DNA from: Rhodoluna limnophila
GTDB taxonomy: Bacteria; Actinomycetota; Actinomycetes; Actinomycetales; Microbacteriaceae
Direction of reading: 5' to 3'
Assembly: GCA_945862155.1 (NCBI GenBank)
Contig: CAMAXJ010000002.1
Span: 1 to 64,000, forward strand
Length of the DNA stretch: 64,000 nt
Part shown: positions 34,457 through 44,463 of the stretch, piece by piece
Position numbering within the stretch: position 1 is the stretch's first letter
How the letters are laid out: each line of letters opens with the position of its first letter
Translations under genes and position numbers: made by a program
The notes under the pieces: model-generated
Seen by the model: only the letters and a program-made list of their open reading frames with translations
Databases searched by the model: none
What the model was told of the DNA's origin: nothing

Positions 34457-35875
34457 TTGACTGAGAACATCATCGAACGTCCCGAATTAGAGAGCCTTGG
34501 TATCTATGAGTACGGCTGGTCCGATGGGAACGACGCTGGTGCAACAGCAAAACGAGGTATCAGCGAAGAAGTTGTTCGAGATATCTCAAGACTGAAATCA
34601 GAACCGCAGTGGATGCTTGATCGCAGACTTAAAGGCTACGAATACTTCCTCAAAAAGCCAATGCCAGCCTGGGGTTCAGACCTGTCTGGAATTGACTTCG
34701 ACAACATTAAATATTTCGTTCGCTCCACGGAGCGCCAAGCTCAAACCTGGGAAGATCTTCCGGAAGAAATCAAAAACACTTACGAAAAGCTCGGTATCCC
34801 AGAAGCCGAACGTCAGCGCTTGGTTGCAGGTGTTGCAGCCCAATACGAATCTGAAGTTGTCTACCACCAGATCAATGAGGAACTTGAGAAACAGGGCGTT
34901 CTCTTTCTAGACACAGACACTGCACTGAGAGAGCACCCAGAGATGTTTAAGGAGTACTTCGGAACTGTCATCCCAGCCGGAGACAACAAGTTTGCAGCGC
35001 TGAACACTTCAGTTTGGTCCGGTGGTTCATTCGTATACGTGCCTAAGGGCGTCCGCGTTGAAATCCCACTTCAGGCTTACTTTAGGATCAACACAGAAAA
35101 CATGGGGCAGTTCGAGAGAACCTTGATTATTGCTGACGAAGATTCCTACGTTCATTACATCGAAGGCTGCACCGCTCCGGTCTACAAGTCAGACTCACTT
35201 CATTCAGCTGTAGTAGAGATTATTGTGAAAAAGGGTGCGCGTGTTCGCTACACAACAATCCAGAACTGGTCCAACAACGTTTACAACCTGGTCACCAAGC
35301 GGGCAATCGCTCACGAAGGAGCAACCATGGAGTGGATCGATGGCAACATCGGGTCCAAGGTCACCATGAAATACCCTTCAGTTATTTTGGCTGGCGAGAG
35401 AGCACGCGGTGAAACTCTTTCTGTTGCTTTTGCAGGAGAAGGCCAACACCAAGATGCCGGAGCCAAGATGATTCACCTTGCTCCTTACACGTCTTCTTCA
35501 ATTGTTTCCAAATCAATTGCACGCGGTGGCGGAAGAACTTCTTACCGCGGCGAGATCAGAGTAAACCCGGGAGCGCATCACAGCGCTAACACTGTTCGCT
35601 GTGACGCGCTACTGGTGGACACAATCTCGCGCTCCGACACCTACCCTTCAGTAGATGTGCGTGAGGACGATGTGTCTATGGGGCACGAGGCCACTGTTTC
35701 ACGAGTGAGTGAAGAGCAGCTTTTCTACTTGCAGTCAAGAGGAATGCCTGAAGATGAGGCAATGGCCATGATTGTTCGCGGATTTATTGAACCAATAGCA
35801 AAAGAGCTGCCGATGGAATATGCACTCGAGCTTAACAAGCTAATAGAGATGCAGATGGAAGGGGCCGTCGGCTAG
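34457..35875 (+). CDS. sufB: Fe-S cluster assembly protein SufB
   Basis: [50 protein letters not shown]. Confidence 0.97.
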   Translation: MTENIIERPELESLGIYEYGWSDGNDAGATAKRGISEEVVRDISRLKSEPQWMLDRRLKGYEYFLKKPMPAWGSDLSGIDFDNIKYFVRSTERQAQTWEDLPEEIKNTYEKLGIPEAERQRLVAGVAAQYESEVVYHQINEELEKQGVLFLDTDTALREHPEMFKEYFGTVIPAGDNKFAALNTSVWSGGSFVYVPKGVRVEIPLQAYFRINTENMGQFERTLIIADEDSYVHYIEGCTAPVYKSDSLHSAVVEIIVKKGARVRYTTIQNWSNNVYNLVTKRAIAHEGATMEWIDGNIGSKVTMKYPSVILAGERARGETLSVAFAGEGQHQDAGAKMIHLAPYTSSSIVSKSIARGGGRTSYRGEIRVNPGAHHSANTVRCDALLVDTISRSDTYPSVDVREDDVSMGHEATVSRVSEEQLFYLQSRGMPEDEAMAMIVRGFIEPIAKELPMEYALELNKLIEMQMEGAVG

Positions 35876-37050
35876 TGAGCGAAGCAACCAAGACAGCTCA
35901 ACATGGGTTGTCGGAGCACAGCCATGGCTTTGGTGTTCCAATTCAAACTCGGTCCGAAAGGCCAAAGTCGACTAAGTTGGCTGACTTTGAAGAAATTTCA
36001 ACAAGGGAAGAACAGTGGCGATACATTTCCGCCGACCGTCTAGGTGGATTGGATAAAGACTCACTGGATGAATTCTCAGGGGACATCGACGCCAAGCTTG
36101 CCGATGGGTTTGAAAGTTCATGGATTGATTCTGAACACAAACTTTTTGGCGCTGCAGGAATCCCGGAAGATCGCGTAGCGGCAGCCGGCTGGGAAGCTGC
36201 TAAAGCCGCTTACTTGTTGTCTATTCCGTCATCTGTCACTAACTCAGCCCAGAGCATTGTGACCATTACTTCTATTTCTGCAGATCCAGCCGCACTTCAC
36301 ATAATCGTCGAAGCTAAGAAGGGCTCTAACGCGGTTGTAGTACTAGATCACCGTGGCGATGCTACTTTGTCAGAGAACATTGAATTCGTTCTAGAAGACG
36401 AAGCTAAACTCACTGTTGTATCAATCCAGGACTGGAACGCAAGTTCCATTCATAACGGGGCTCAGTACGCGCTGCTTGGACGCAATTCAACTCTCAAGCA
36501 CGTAATGGTGACTTTGGGTGGCGCAGTCGTACGCATGACGCCATCGGCATACTTTGGCGCTCCAGGGGGAGACGCAGCACTCTACGGACTGTATTTCGCA
36601 GATGCCGGTCAGTACTTAGAACACCGTATTTTTGTCGATCACTCAGCTCCTAACTGCAAGTCACGAGTGACCTACAAGGGAGCTCTCCAAGGCGCGAAAG
36701 CACACACTGTTTGGGTCGGAGATGTTCTAATCCGAGCGGCAGCAGAGGGCACAGACACCTATGAGCTGAACCGAAACCTACTTCTAACCGATGGAGCCAG
36801 GGCTGACTCAGTTCCAAACTTGGAAATTGAAACCGGTCAGATTCAAGGAGCCGGTCACGCAAGCGCGTCTGGGCGCTTTGATGACGAGCAGCTTTTTTAC
36901 CTTCAGGCTCGCGGTCTATCAGAGCTTGAGGCAAGAAGGCTAGTAGTGCGCGGCTTCCTAATGGAAATTGTTCAGCAAATCGGTGTTGCTGAAATAGAAG
37001 AACGTCTTGCAGTTTCCATCGAAGACGAGCTCGAAAGGAGCGCAAAGTAA
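35875..37050 (+). CDS. sufD: Fe-S cluster assembly protein SufD
   Basis: SufBD fold motifs (VFVDHSAPNCKSRVTYKGAL; DEQLFYLQARGLSELEARRLVVRGF). Confidence 0.95.
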   Translation: MSEATKTAQHGLSEHSHGFGVPIQTRSERPKSTKLADFEEISTREEQWRYISADRLGGLDKDSLDEFSGDIDAKLADGFESSWIDSEHKLFGAAGIPEDRVAAAGWEAAKAAYLLSIPSSVTNSAQSIVTITSISADPAALHIIVEAKKGSNAVVVLDHRGDATLSENIEFVLEDEAKLTVVSIQDWNASSIHNGAQYALLGRNSTLKHVMVTLGGAVVRMTPSAYFGAPGGDAALYGLYFADAGQYLEHRIFVDHSAPNCKSRVTYKGALQGAKAHTVWVGDVLIRAAAEGTDTYELNRNLLLTDGARADSVPNLEIETGQIQGAGHASASGRFDDEQLFYLQARGLSELEARRLVVRGFLMEIVQQIGVAEIEERLAVSIEDELERSAK

Positions 37051-37370
37051 TGGCGCTAATGATTTGTAAGGTCGAGGACATCAAGCCAGGCAAGGCGCTG
37101 CGCATCAAAATTGGCGACGACGCTATTGCGCTAATCCACACCAAGAAGGGCGAGTTTAAAGCTCTCGCCGACAAGTGCTCTCATGGTGAGATCTCGCTTA
37201 GCGAAGGTTTCGTGGACGACGAAACCATTGAATGCTGGGCTCACGGAGCAAAATTCTCGCTCGACACTGGCGCACCGCTAAACCTGCCGGCTTACGAGCC
37301 GGTGGCAGTTTATGAGGTGCTGGTTGAGAACGGCGAAGTATTCATCGAGTACGACAAAGACACGGAGTAA
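37050..37370 (+). CDS. Rieske-type [2Fe-2S] ferredoxin in the suf operon
   Basis: CxH...CxxH (KCSHGEISLSEGFVDDETIECWAHGAKF). Confidence 0.92.
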   Translation: MALMICKVEDIKPGKALRIKIGDDAIALIHTKKGEFKALADKCSHGEISLSEGFVDDETIECWAHGAKFSLDTGAPLNLPAYEPVAVYEVLVENGEVFIEYDKDTE

Positions 37371-37374
37371 TCAC

Positions 37375-38127
37375 ATGGCGACACTAGAAATCAAGAACCT
37401 GCATGTATCGGTGGAGACCGAGCAAGGCACAAAGGAAATCCTGCGCGGAGTTGACCTAGTTATCAAGAGCGGCGAGACACACGCTGTTATGGGTCCAAAT
37501 GGATCAGGTAAGTCAACCCTGGCTTACTCGATAGCAGGTCATCCGAAGTATCAAGTGACCAAGGGTGAAATTTTGCTCGATGGAGAAAATGTTCTTGAGA
37601 TGTCAGTTGACGAGCGAGCTCGGGCTGGTCTCTTTTTGGCCATGCAGTACCCAGTAGAGATACCTGGAGTAAGCGTGTCGAATTTCCTACGCACCGCAAA
37701 AACCGCAGTTGACGGAAAAGCTCCAGCCCTTCGTAGTTGGGTCGCAGATGTACGGACCGCAATGGAGAAGCTAAAGATGGACTCGGCATTCACTGAACGA
37801 AATGTGAACGAAGGCTTTTCAGGTGGAGAGAAAAAGCGCCACGAGATTCTGCAGATGGAACTTCTCAAACCAAAAATGGCTATTCTCGATGAAACCGATT
37901 CCGGACTAGACGTTGATGCATTGCGTGTAGTCGCAGAGGGTGTAAATCGTATTACGGCTGAAAACGGCATGGGAGTACTACTAATCACCCACTACACGCG
38001 CATCCTCAACTACATCAAGCCTGACTTTGTCCATGTGTTTGTTGCTGGCAAGATTGCCGAGCAGGGTGGCCCAGAATTAGCCGACAGACTAGAAGCCGAT
38101 GGATACGACAGGTACGTGAACGCTTAG
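37375..38127 (+). CDS. sufC: Fe-S cluster assembly ATPase SufC
   Basis: MGPNGSGKSTLAYSIAGHPKYQVTKGEI; FSGGEKKRHEILQM; ATG 37375 (track start 37312 lies in the Rieske gene). Confidence 0.96.
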   Translation: MATLEIKNLHVSVETEQGTKEILRGVDLVIKSGETHAVMGPNGSGKSTLAYSIAGHPKYQVTKGEILLDGENVLEMSVDERARAGLFLAMQYPVEIPGVSVSNFLRTAKTAVDGKAPALRSWVADVRTAMEKLKMDSAFTERNVNEGFSGGEKKRHEILQMELLKPKMAILDETDSGLDVDALRVVAEGVNRITAENGMGVLLITHYTRILNYIKPDFVHVFVAGKIAEQGGPELADRLEADGYDRYVNA

Positions 38128-38128
38128 C

Positions 38129-38458
38129 ATGCCAAGACAATTAGAGCCAGTTCTTTATGACAAAGTAGAAGAAGCGCTGAAAGAAGTCATTGATCCAGAA
38201 ATTGGCGTCAACATCGTAGATTTGGGACTGATTTACGGACTCGAGCTCGCAGATGAGGACGAGTCACTACTTATCAACATGACTTTGACTTCCGCCGGCT
38301 GCCCGCTTACTGACGTTTTGGAGGAACAAACTGCAGAGGCGCTTGATGGTGTGGTTGACGCATTCCGAATCAATTGGGTCTGGATGCCGCCATGGGGTCC
38401 AGAGAAAATTACTGATGACGGTCGCGAGCAGATGCGCGCAATCGGATTTTCTATTTAG
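38129..38458 (+). CDS. sufT: Metal-sulfur cluster assembly factor (DUF59/MIP18, SufT-like)
   Basis: EALKEVIDPEIGVNIVDLGLIYGL; TLTSAGCPLTDVL. Confidence 0.9.
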   Translation: MPRQLEPVLYDKVEEALKEVIDPEIGVNIVDLGLIYGLELADEDESLLINMTLTSAGCPLTDVLEEQTAEALDGVVDAFRINWVWMPPWGPEKITDDGREQMRAIGFSI

Positions 38459-39038
38459 ATCCGAGATACTTCCAGGCCAGCGGTAAAGCCGCTGCAGCCA
38501 AGACCATCTTGATTGCGTCCCCGACTAGAAAAGGCAAAAGACCAGCAGCTACTACCGCTCCAAAGTCGTTTGCAAAACCTAGGTTTGATAGTGCGAAAGC
38601 AAGCCAAGGTAGCCCAAACATGTAGATCACAGCATTTCCTATAAGGAAACTTGCCAGTACACCAGAAACTTTCTTGTGCCAGCTCAGCTGACCCAACCAA
38701 CCAACAATTGCTGCAGCGGCGATGAAACCAACCAAATATCCAAAAGTTGTGCCAAAAGTGATTCCGGCCGCAGCTCCGGTGAATACCGGCAAACCTGCAG
38801 CACCTAGGGAAAAGTAGGTGATCATCGATAAGGCACCTCGAGATGCTCCAAGAACAGCACCAACAAGCAGCACAGCAAAAGTCTGACCAGTGATCGGTAC
38901 CGGCCACATTGGGATTGCGATTTGAGCCGCAATTGAAGTTAGGACAGCACCTGCGAAGACAAGGCCAATATCGGTAGCAATGGTTCTTGGGACCACTCTG
39001 TCAATAAGTGTTGGTCTAGCTGATAGGTGTAATGACAT
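38451..39038 (-). CDS. bioY: Biotin transporter BioY
   Basis: IPMWPVPITGQTFAVLLVGAVLGASRGALSMITYFSLGAAGLPVF. Confidence 0.95.
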   Translation of the reverse strand: MSLHLSARPTLIDRVVPRTIATDIGLVFAGAVLTSIAAQIAIPMWPVPITGQTFAVLLVGAVLGASRGALSMITYFSLGAAGLPVFTGAAAGITFGTTFGYLVGFIAAAAIVGWLGQLSWHKKVSGVLASFLIGNAVIYMFGLPWLAFALSNLGFANDFGAVVAAGLLPFLVGDAIKMVLAAAALPLAWKYLGSK

Positions 39039-39129
39039 ATTTGATCCTCTTAATCATGAGAGCGGCCAGTTGTTATTCCCGATTGTAGACTAAAGGCTTT
39101 GCCAGTACATCAACCCTAAGGACCAGCTC

Positions 39130-40728
39130 TTGCTTATTGTGAAAGACCTGGAAATCACCATAGGCGCGAGAACACTCATGAGCGGGGTAAATTTTCGGGT
39201 CGCATCTGGAGACAAAATCGGGTTAGTTGGAAGAAACGGGGCTGGCAAAACTACCCTTACGAAAATCCTGGCCGGAGATGGCCCGCCAAGTGCTGGAAGT
39301 GTTGATCGGACCGGAGAAATTGGATACTTACCCCAAGATCCCAGAACTGGGGATCCTGAGGAGCTAGCGAGAGATCGAATTCTAAACGCCAGGGGACTGG
39401 GGGATCTACTTCGTCAGCTCGGCGCAAGTGCTGAGGCAATGTCCACAGCAACTGGTTCGCAAGCCGAAGCAGCCATGGCCAAGTACTCAAAGCTCGAAGA
39501 AAGATTTCAAGCGGCGGGTGGCTATTCGGCTGAGGCCCAAGGGGCAGCAATCGCAAGCAATCTAGGAATTGAAGAAAGAATCCTTAGTCAGCCCTTAAAG
39601 ACCTTATCTGGAGGTCAGCGCCGGAGAGTGGAGCTAGCACGAATTCTGTTTTCAAATGCTGAAACGATGCTTTTGGATGAACCAACTAACCATTTGGATG
39701 CCGATTCTGTTGTTTGGCTTAGGGATTTTCTTCGTAGCTATCAGGGAGGACTGATAGTTATCAGTCACGACATCGACGTTGTCGAAAGTACTGTGAATCG
39801 AGTTTTTTACCTGGACGCCAATCGCCAAATAATTGACATTTACAACATGGGTTGGAAGGCATACCTCAAGCAACGTGAGTCCGATGAAGAGCGCCGAAAG
39901 CGTGAGCGTGCAAACGCAGAGAAAAAAGCTACAACCTTGAGTCTCCAGGCTGCAAAATTCGGAGCAAAAGCCACAAAGGCTGTCGCGGCCCAACAGATGG
40001 CAAGAAGAGCTCAGAAATTGCTCGATGATCTTGAAGACATAGGACAAGCCGATCGTGTCGCAAAGATTCGTTTCCCCGATCCTGCTCCTTGCGGCAAAAC
40101 TCCTTTGATGGCATCAGGCCTCAGCAAAAGCTATGGATCGTTAGAGATTTTCACTGCAGTCGATCTTGCTGTTGACCGAGGATCCAAAGTCGTGATTATT
40201 GGACTAAATGGAGCAGGAAAGACCACGCTGCTTCGCATGCTGGCAGGAATCGACAAGCCCGACACTGGGCAAATTGAACCCGGACATGGTCTAAAAATTG
40301 GTTACTATGCACAGGAGCACGAGACGCTCGACGTGAATCGAACTGTGCTTGAGAACATGCAGCGCTCAGCACCGCACCTAGGAGATGTCGACACCCGAAA
40401 GGTGCTGGGTTCGTTCCTATTTAGTGGCGACGACGTAAACAAGAAAGCGTCCGTGCTAAGTGGTGGAGAAAAGACTCGGCTTGCTTTGGCTGCGCTAGTT
40501 GTTTCATCAGCGAACGTACTTTTACTAGATGAACCAACCAACAACCTAGACCCCGCTTCACGCAAGGAAATCTTGAATGCGCTAGCGAGCTTTACAGGAG
40601 CTGTGGTCCTTGTTTCCCATGATGAAGGTGCTGTGCTGGCATTGAATCCGGAAAGAGTGCTGATTCTGCCTGATGGAACTGAAGACCACTGGTCTGATCA
40701 ATACGCTGATCTAATTTCGCTTAGCTAG
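39130..40728 (+). CDS. ABC-F family ATP-binding protein
   Basis: Two ABC domains (GRNGAGKTTLTKIL, GLNGAGKTTLLRML), two signatures, linker between, no TM. Confidence 0.92.
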   Translation: MLIVKDLEITIGARTLMSGVNFRVASGDKIGLVGRNGAGKTTLTKILAGDGPPSAGSVDRTGEIGYLPQDPRTGDPEELARDRILNARGLGDLLRQLGASAEAMSTATGSQAEAAMAKYSKLEERFQAAGGYSAEAQGAAIASNLGIEERILSQPLKTLSGGQRRRVELARILFSNAETMLLDEPTNHLDADSVVWLRDFLRSYQGGLIVISHDIDVVESTVNRVFYLDANRQIIDIYNMGWKAYLKQRESDEERRKRERANAEKKATTLSLQAAKFGAKATKAVAAQQMARRAQKLLDDLEDIGQADRVAKIRFPDPAPCGKTPLMASGLSKSYGSLEIFTAVDLAVDRGSKVVIIGLNGAGKTTLLRMLAGIDKPDTGQIEPGHGLKIGYYAQEHETLDVNRTVLENMQRSAPHLGDVDTRKVLGSFLFSGDDVNKKASVLSGGEKTRLALAALVVSSANVLLLDEPTNNLDPASRKEILNALASFTGAVVLVSHDEGAVLALNPERVLILPDGTEDHWSDQYADLISLS

Positions 40729-41543
40729 TTTTTAACGTCTAGTAGTTCATCCTCTATGTCGCCATCCGTGCGCTTGCGGTTTCGGGCAGAGCGCGGAACA
40801 TAGGTTGGATCCTTCTCAATCCGTCGATACTCTTGCTCCTGCCTTATCGCCCAAAACAAGGCAAGAAATCCCATGAGCGCGAACAGTATCCACTGCACTG
40901 CATAACTCAAATGATTGCCCTCATCAAGAGTGGGTTTGCTAAGCGGCTGAGGTGAGTTTGGTTCACGTGGGGATTCGGAGATCAATCGCAGATAAAACTG
41001 CTGCTCTATTGAGGTTCCTAATGTGGTTTCAAGTGATTCAAGGTGAATGCTGGTTGCAAAACCATCCGGGGAATCTCTGTTTGGAGTCAGCTCACTTAGT
41101 CGAACACGCGCAACTATAGCTTTCGGTTCTTCTGAAGGAGTCATTGAACTTGCTGGCGCTAGTTCTGAGTTAGCAGGAATCCATCCACGTTCGATAATCA
41201 CGACCTCACCGCTTGCAAGCTGGAAAGGCACTAGCTGTATGAACCCAGGCTGTCCAGCGATTGGCCTATTGCGAACGAGCAACTCTTGTTCAGTTAGGTA
41301 TTGGCCGGTTAGATCCACTGGAGTCCACTCCAACGAAGTCACATCATCGAGACTGAGGGTGGAGAGTTCACCAAAAGGCATCGCTGACTTGTCGTAATTT
41401 TCAACCATTCGCTGGATCTTAGAAACTGCTAGATCGCGCCGATCGAACTGCCAGCTGGCTAGCCCCACGCACGCTGCGGCGAACAGGCTTGCAAACAGAA
41501 ACCAAGACAACCAGCGAAGCCAAGCTTTCGACATTAATTTCAC
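40725..41543 (-). CDS. SURF1 family cytochrome oxidase biogenesis protein
   Basis: N-terminal TM, LASWQFDRRDL, GFIQLVPFQLASGEVVIIERGWIP, C-terminal TM. Confidence 0.9.
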   Translation of the reverse strand: MKLMSKAWLRWLSWFLFASLFAAACVGLASWQFDRRDLAVSKIQRMVENYDKSAMPFGELSTLSLDDVTSLEWTPVDLTGQYLTEQELLVRNRPIAGQPGFIQLVPFQLASGEVVIIERGWIPANSELAPASSMTPSEEPKAIVARVRLSELTPNRDSPDGFATSIHLESLETTLGTSIEQQFYLRLISESPREPNSPQPLSKPTLDEGNHLSYAVQWILFALMGFLALFWAIRQEQEYRRIEKDPTYVPRSARNRKRTDGDIEDELLDVKN

Positions 41544-41737
41544 TGGTATTGCCTAACCTCGAGAAGAAATGAGCGATCTTCTAGATAGCTTCGCAGGTAT
41601 TCCAAGTGCTGCTCGCACGAAAGCCAAGTTTTGGTGCGGCCGTCCTTGTGTATTCTTGGATTTGCCCAAACTAAAGCGCGTGTGGCTGGAAGATTGCATC
41701 CGGCGCGGGAACATTTGGATGTTGGATTTTCAGTCAA
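41540..41737 (-). CDS. Small Cys-containing conserved protein of unknown function
   Basis: 65-aa ORF translationally coupled (4-nt overlap) to the SURF1 gene; CSRAGCNLPATRALVWANPRIHKDGRTKTWLSCEQH. Confidence 0.75.
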   Translation of the reverse strand: MTENPTSKCSRAGCNLPATRALVWANPRIHKDGRTKTWLSCEQHLEYLRSYLEDRSFLLEVRQYQ

Positions 41738-41740
41738 GGA

Positions 41741-42031
41741 CTAGTCCTTCTTGAACTGCGCACCGAGATCTACAGAAATTGATTTGGCCACAACTGTCAC
41801 TGGGTTCATGGTGCTCGATTTTGGGGCCTGAGCGTTGGCAATTACAACGGCGAAATAGGGTAAGAAGATGGCTCCGGCAAAACACACCCACATTAGCCAG
41901 CCCTCAACAAAGATTGCCGACACAATACAAACCACTCGAATTGTCATGGCAAGGAGGTATTTAACCATGCGGGCGCTTCGCTCAGAGTCAGGCGACTGGC
42001 TAACGGTTGTGATGCTCTGGGGTTTTTCCAA
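41741..42031 (-). CDS. DUF3099-like small membrane protein
   Basis: Two TM segments; SARMVKYLLAMTIRVVCIVSAIFVEGWLMWVCFAGAIFLPYFAVVIAN; typical neighbour of SURF1/fabG. Confidence 0.75.
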   Translation of the reverse strand: MEKPQSITTVSQSPDSERSARMVKYLLAMTIRVVCIVSAIFVEGWLMWVCFAGAIFLPYFAVVIANAQAPKSSTMNPVTVVAKSISVDLGAQFKKD

Positions 42032-42138
42032 GGCAACCTTCTTGAAATAAAACAGGACATTTCAAGGCTAAGGCTAGACTTCATTTAGTTCAAACCAGAT
42101 GGCTGAGCTGCTATTCCCGAAAGGCTGAGGATTTCTTG

Positions 42139-42849
42139 ATGACTAGCTCAAGAGTGGTACTGATCACAGGAGGAAACCGCGGAATTGGTTATGCCATAGC
42201 CGAGGAATTTGTTTCGGCAGGGCACAAGGTGGCTGTGACCGTGCGCTCTGGCTCAGGCCCCGAAGGCTCTCTTGCTGTCAAGGCTGACGTTCTAGATGCA
42301 GCCTCCTTAGATGCGGCCATCGCCGAAGTTGAGAAGAGTCTAGGTCCCATCGAAATTCTTGTTGCAAACGCCGGCATCACAAAGGACACATTGCTGATGC
42401 GAATGAGTGACGAGGACTTCGAGCAAGTCATTGATACGAATCTTAATGGTGTTTTTAGAGTTGTTAAGCGCGCCACAAAATCCATGATCAAACAACGTTA
42501 CGGACGTGTATTGCTTATTGGTTCAGTGGTTGGCCTTTTGGGTTCTCCTGGGCAGATTAACTATTCAGCTTCGAAATCTGCCCTGGTAGGCATGGCTCGC
42601 TCACTTACCCGTGAACTAGGCGGACGTGGAATCACAGCCAATGTGGTTGCTCCTGGGTTTATTGACACCGATATGACGGCCGAGCTTACTGATGCGCAGC
42701 AGAAGGACTACCTGTCCAGAATTCCAGCTGGGCGCTTCGCAACGCCAGCGGAGGTAGCAAAAGTGTGCCTATGGCTTGCAAGCGACGATGCTTCATACAT
42801 TTCGGGAGCGGTAGTTCCTGTCGATGGTGGCCTTGGAATGGGACACTAA
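42139..42849 (+). CDS. fabG: 3-oxoacyl-ACP reductase
   Basis: VLITGGNRGIGYAIAEEF; NAGITKDTLLMRM; YSASKSALVGMAR. Confidence 0.93.
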   Translation: MTSSRVVLITGGNRGIGYAIAEEFVSAGHKVAVTVRSGSGPEGSLAVKADVLDAASLDAAIAEVEKSLGPIEILVANAGITKDTLLMRMSDEDFEQVIDTNLNGVFRVVKRATKSMIKQRYGRVLLIGSVVGLLGSPGQINYSASKSALVGMARSLTRELGGRGITANVVAPGFIDTDMTAELTDAQQKDYLSRIPAGRFATPAEVAKVCLWLASDDASYISGAVVPVDGGLGMGH

Positions 42850-42900
42850 GTACTTGAGTTCAAAGAAGAGATTTGCAACCACGATAACAAGGAGCATCGA

Positions 42901-43668
42901 ATGGGAATTCTAGACGGCAAAAAGATACTAATCACCGGTGTACTCACCGAGGCTTCCATCGCCTTCTCTGTCGCCAAGCTTGCTCAAGAACAAGGTGCAG
43001 AAGTGATTCTCTCCTCGTTTGGGCGAATGCTTCCGATCACAACCAAGATCTCTGAGCGTCTTCCAAAGCCGGCACCGGTTATCGAACTTGATGCCACCAG
43101 CGAAGACGACCTGGCTGCACTTTCCGGAAGGATCAAAGAACACTTTGATTCCATCGACGGAATCGTTCACGCTATCGCTTTTGCGCCTCAGACCGCACTG
43201 GGTGGAAACTTCCTCGAAACTCCTTGGTCGGATGTAGCAACCGCTGTTGAAGTTTCTGCCTATTCATTGAAATCAATCACGATGGCAGCAAAGCCGGTGC
43301 TCAAGAGCCCTTCTTCGGTTGTTGGATTAACTTTCGATGCAACAGTTTCGTGGCCCGTGTACGACTGGATGGGAGTAGCAAAAGCTGCTTTTGAGTCGAC
43401 CTCAAGGTACCTAGCTCGCTATCTTGGCAAAGATGGTATCCGAGTTAACCTAATTTCCGCAGGTCCGCTTCGCACAACTGCCGCTAAAGGCATTCCTGGT
43501 TTCGCGAAAATGGAGGAGTTGTGGACAGACCGAGCACCGCTTGGTTGGGATCTGTCAAACACCGAAACTGCAGCAAGGGGAATTATCGCCTTGTTATCTG
43601 ATTGGTTCCCCGCAACTACTGGCGAAATGATTCACGTCGACGGCGGACTTCACTCAACCGGAGCGTGA
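42901..43668 (+). CDS. fabI: Enoyl-ACP reductase (NADH), FabI/InhA type
   Basis: GKKILITGVLTEASIAFSVAKLAQEQGAEV; YDWMGVAKAAFEST; NLISAGPLRT. Confidence 0.95.
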   Translation: MGILDGKKILITGVLTEASIAFSVAKLAQEQGAEVILSSFGRMLPITTKISERLPKPAPVIELDATSEDDLAALSGRIKEHFDSIDGIVHAIAFAPQTALGGNFLETPWSDVATAVEVSAYSLKSITMAAKPVLKSPSSVVGLTFDATVSWPVYDWMGVAKAAFESTSRYLARYLGKDGIRVNLISAGPLRTTAAKGIPGFAKMEELWTDRAPLGWDLSNTETAARGIIALLSDWFPATTGEMIHVDGGLHSTGA

Positions 43669-44292
43669 GCCTAGCTTCTCAATTAGTGAGATAAGCGAGT
43701 TCTCTTCGATGACTAGATCGGCGTACTGCTTTAGTACCGGCTTTGGTCTAAATGCAACGGCATAGCCCGCGCACTCCAACATCTGTATATCGTTCGCGCC
43801 ATCTCCAATTGCAATGGTCTGTTCTAGTGCAATTCCACTATCAGACGCCCAGCTCTTTAGTGCTGTAGCTTTCGCCTCGGCGTCAATTACAGGACCGACC
43901 AGGTTACCTGTTAGTTTGCCGCCTCTAACTTCAAGACTGTTTGCCATCCAGTAATCCAATCCAATTTCCTTTGCAAGTGGCTCAAGCACCTGACTAAAGC
44001 CGCCGCTCACGGCGCCGATTTTCCCGCCAAGTTCGTGTACTGCAAGAATGAGCTCCTGAACTCCCGGAGTTAATTGAATCTGCGGCTTCAACCACTGAAA
44101 GATTTCCTCGGATAAGCCTTCAAGAAGACCAACTCTTTTAGCAATGGACTGCTTAAAATCCAATTTTCCAGACATGGCCTGCTCGGTAATTTCTTTCACT
44201 TCAGGCATTACGCCGGCATAGTCGGCCATTAAATCAATGACTTCTTGCTGGATAAGGGTGGAGTCAACATCCATTACAACCAGAACGCTCAA
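43654..44292 (-). CDS. serB: Phosphoserine phosphatase
   Basis: VVMDVDSTLIQQEVIDLMADYAG; GAVSGGFSQVLEPLA; AIGDGANDIQML. Confidence 0.93.
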   Translation of the reverse strand: MSVLVVMDVDSTLIQQEVIDLMADYAGVMPEVKEITEQAMSGKLDFKQSIAKRVGLLEGLSEEIFQWLKPQIQLTPGVQELILAVHELGGKIGAVSGGFSQVLEPLAKEIGLDYWMANSLEVRGGKLTGNLVGPVIDAEAKATALKSWASDSGIALEQTIAIGDGANDIQMLECAGYAVAFRPKPVLKQYADLVIEENSLISLIEKLGSRSG

Positions 44293-44463
44293 GCCGTGAC
44301 CAACCCAAAGATTCGAGGAGCTTTCATAATCACGATGTTAGAGCAGATTCAAGAATCCGCACCGCCTGACAGCATCTCTCAACCCCTTGATCTGGCAAAG
44401 ATTCCCCGCAAAATAGCAGCTGGCTACCGAAGCAGCCAAGCCCAAATCCTCTAGGCTCGAAAC

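Noticed and set aside
36650-37174. 174-aa minus-strand ORF opposite sufD/Rieske
   Set aside because: Fully antisense to strongly recognised sufD and the Rieske gene; Cys/Arg/Leu-rich translation lacks domain-like features.
38455-38907. 150-aa minus-strand ORF inside bioY
   Set aside because: Alternate frame of bioY on the same strand, Trp/Cys/Arg-rich; bioY frame is unmistakable.
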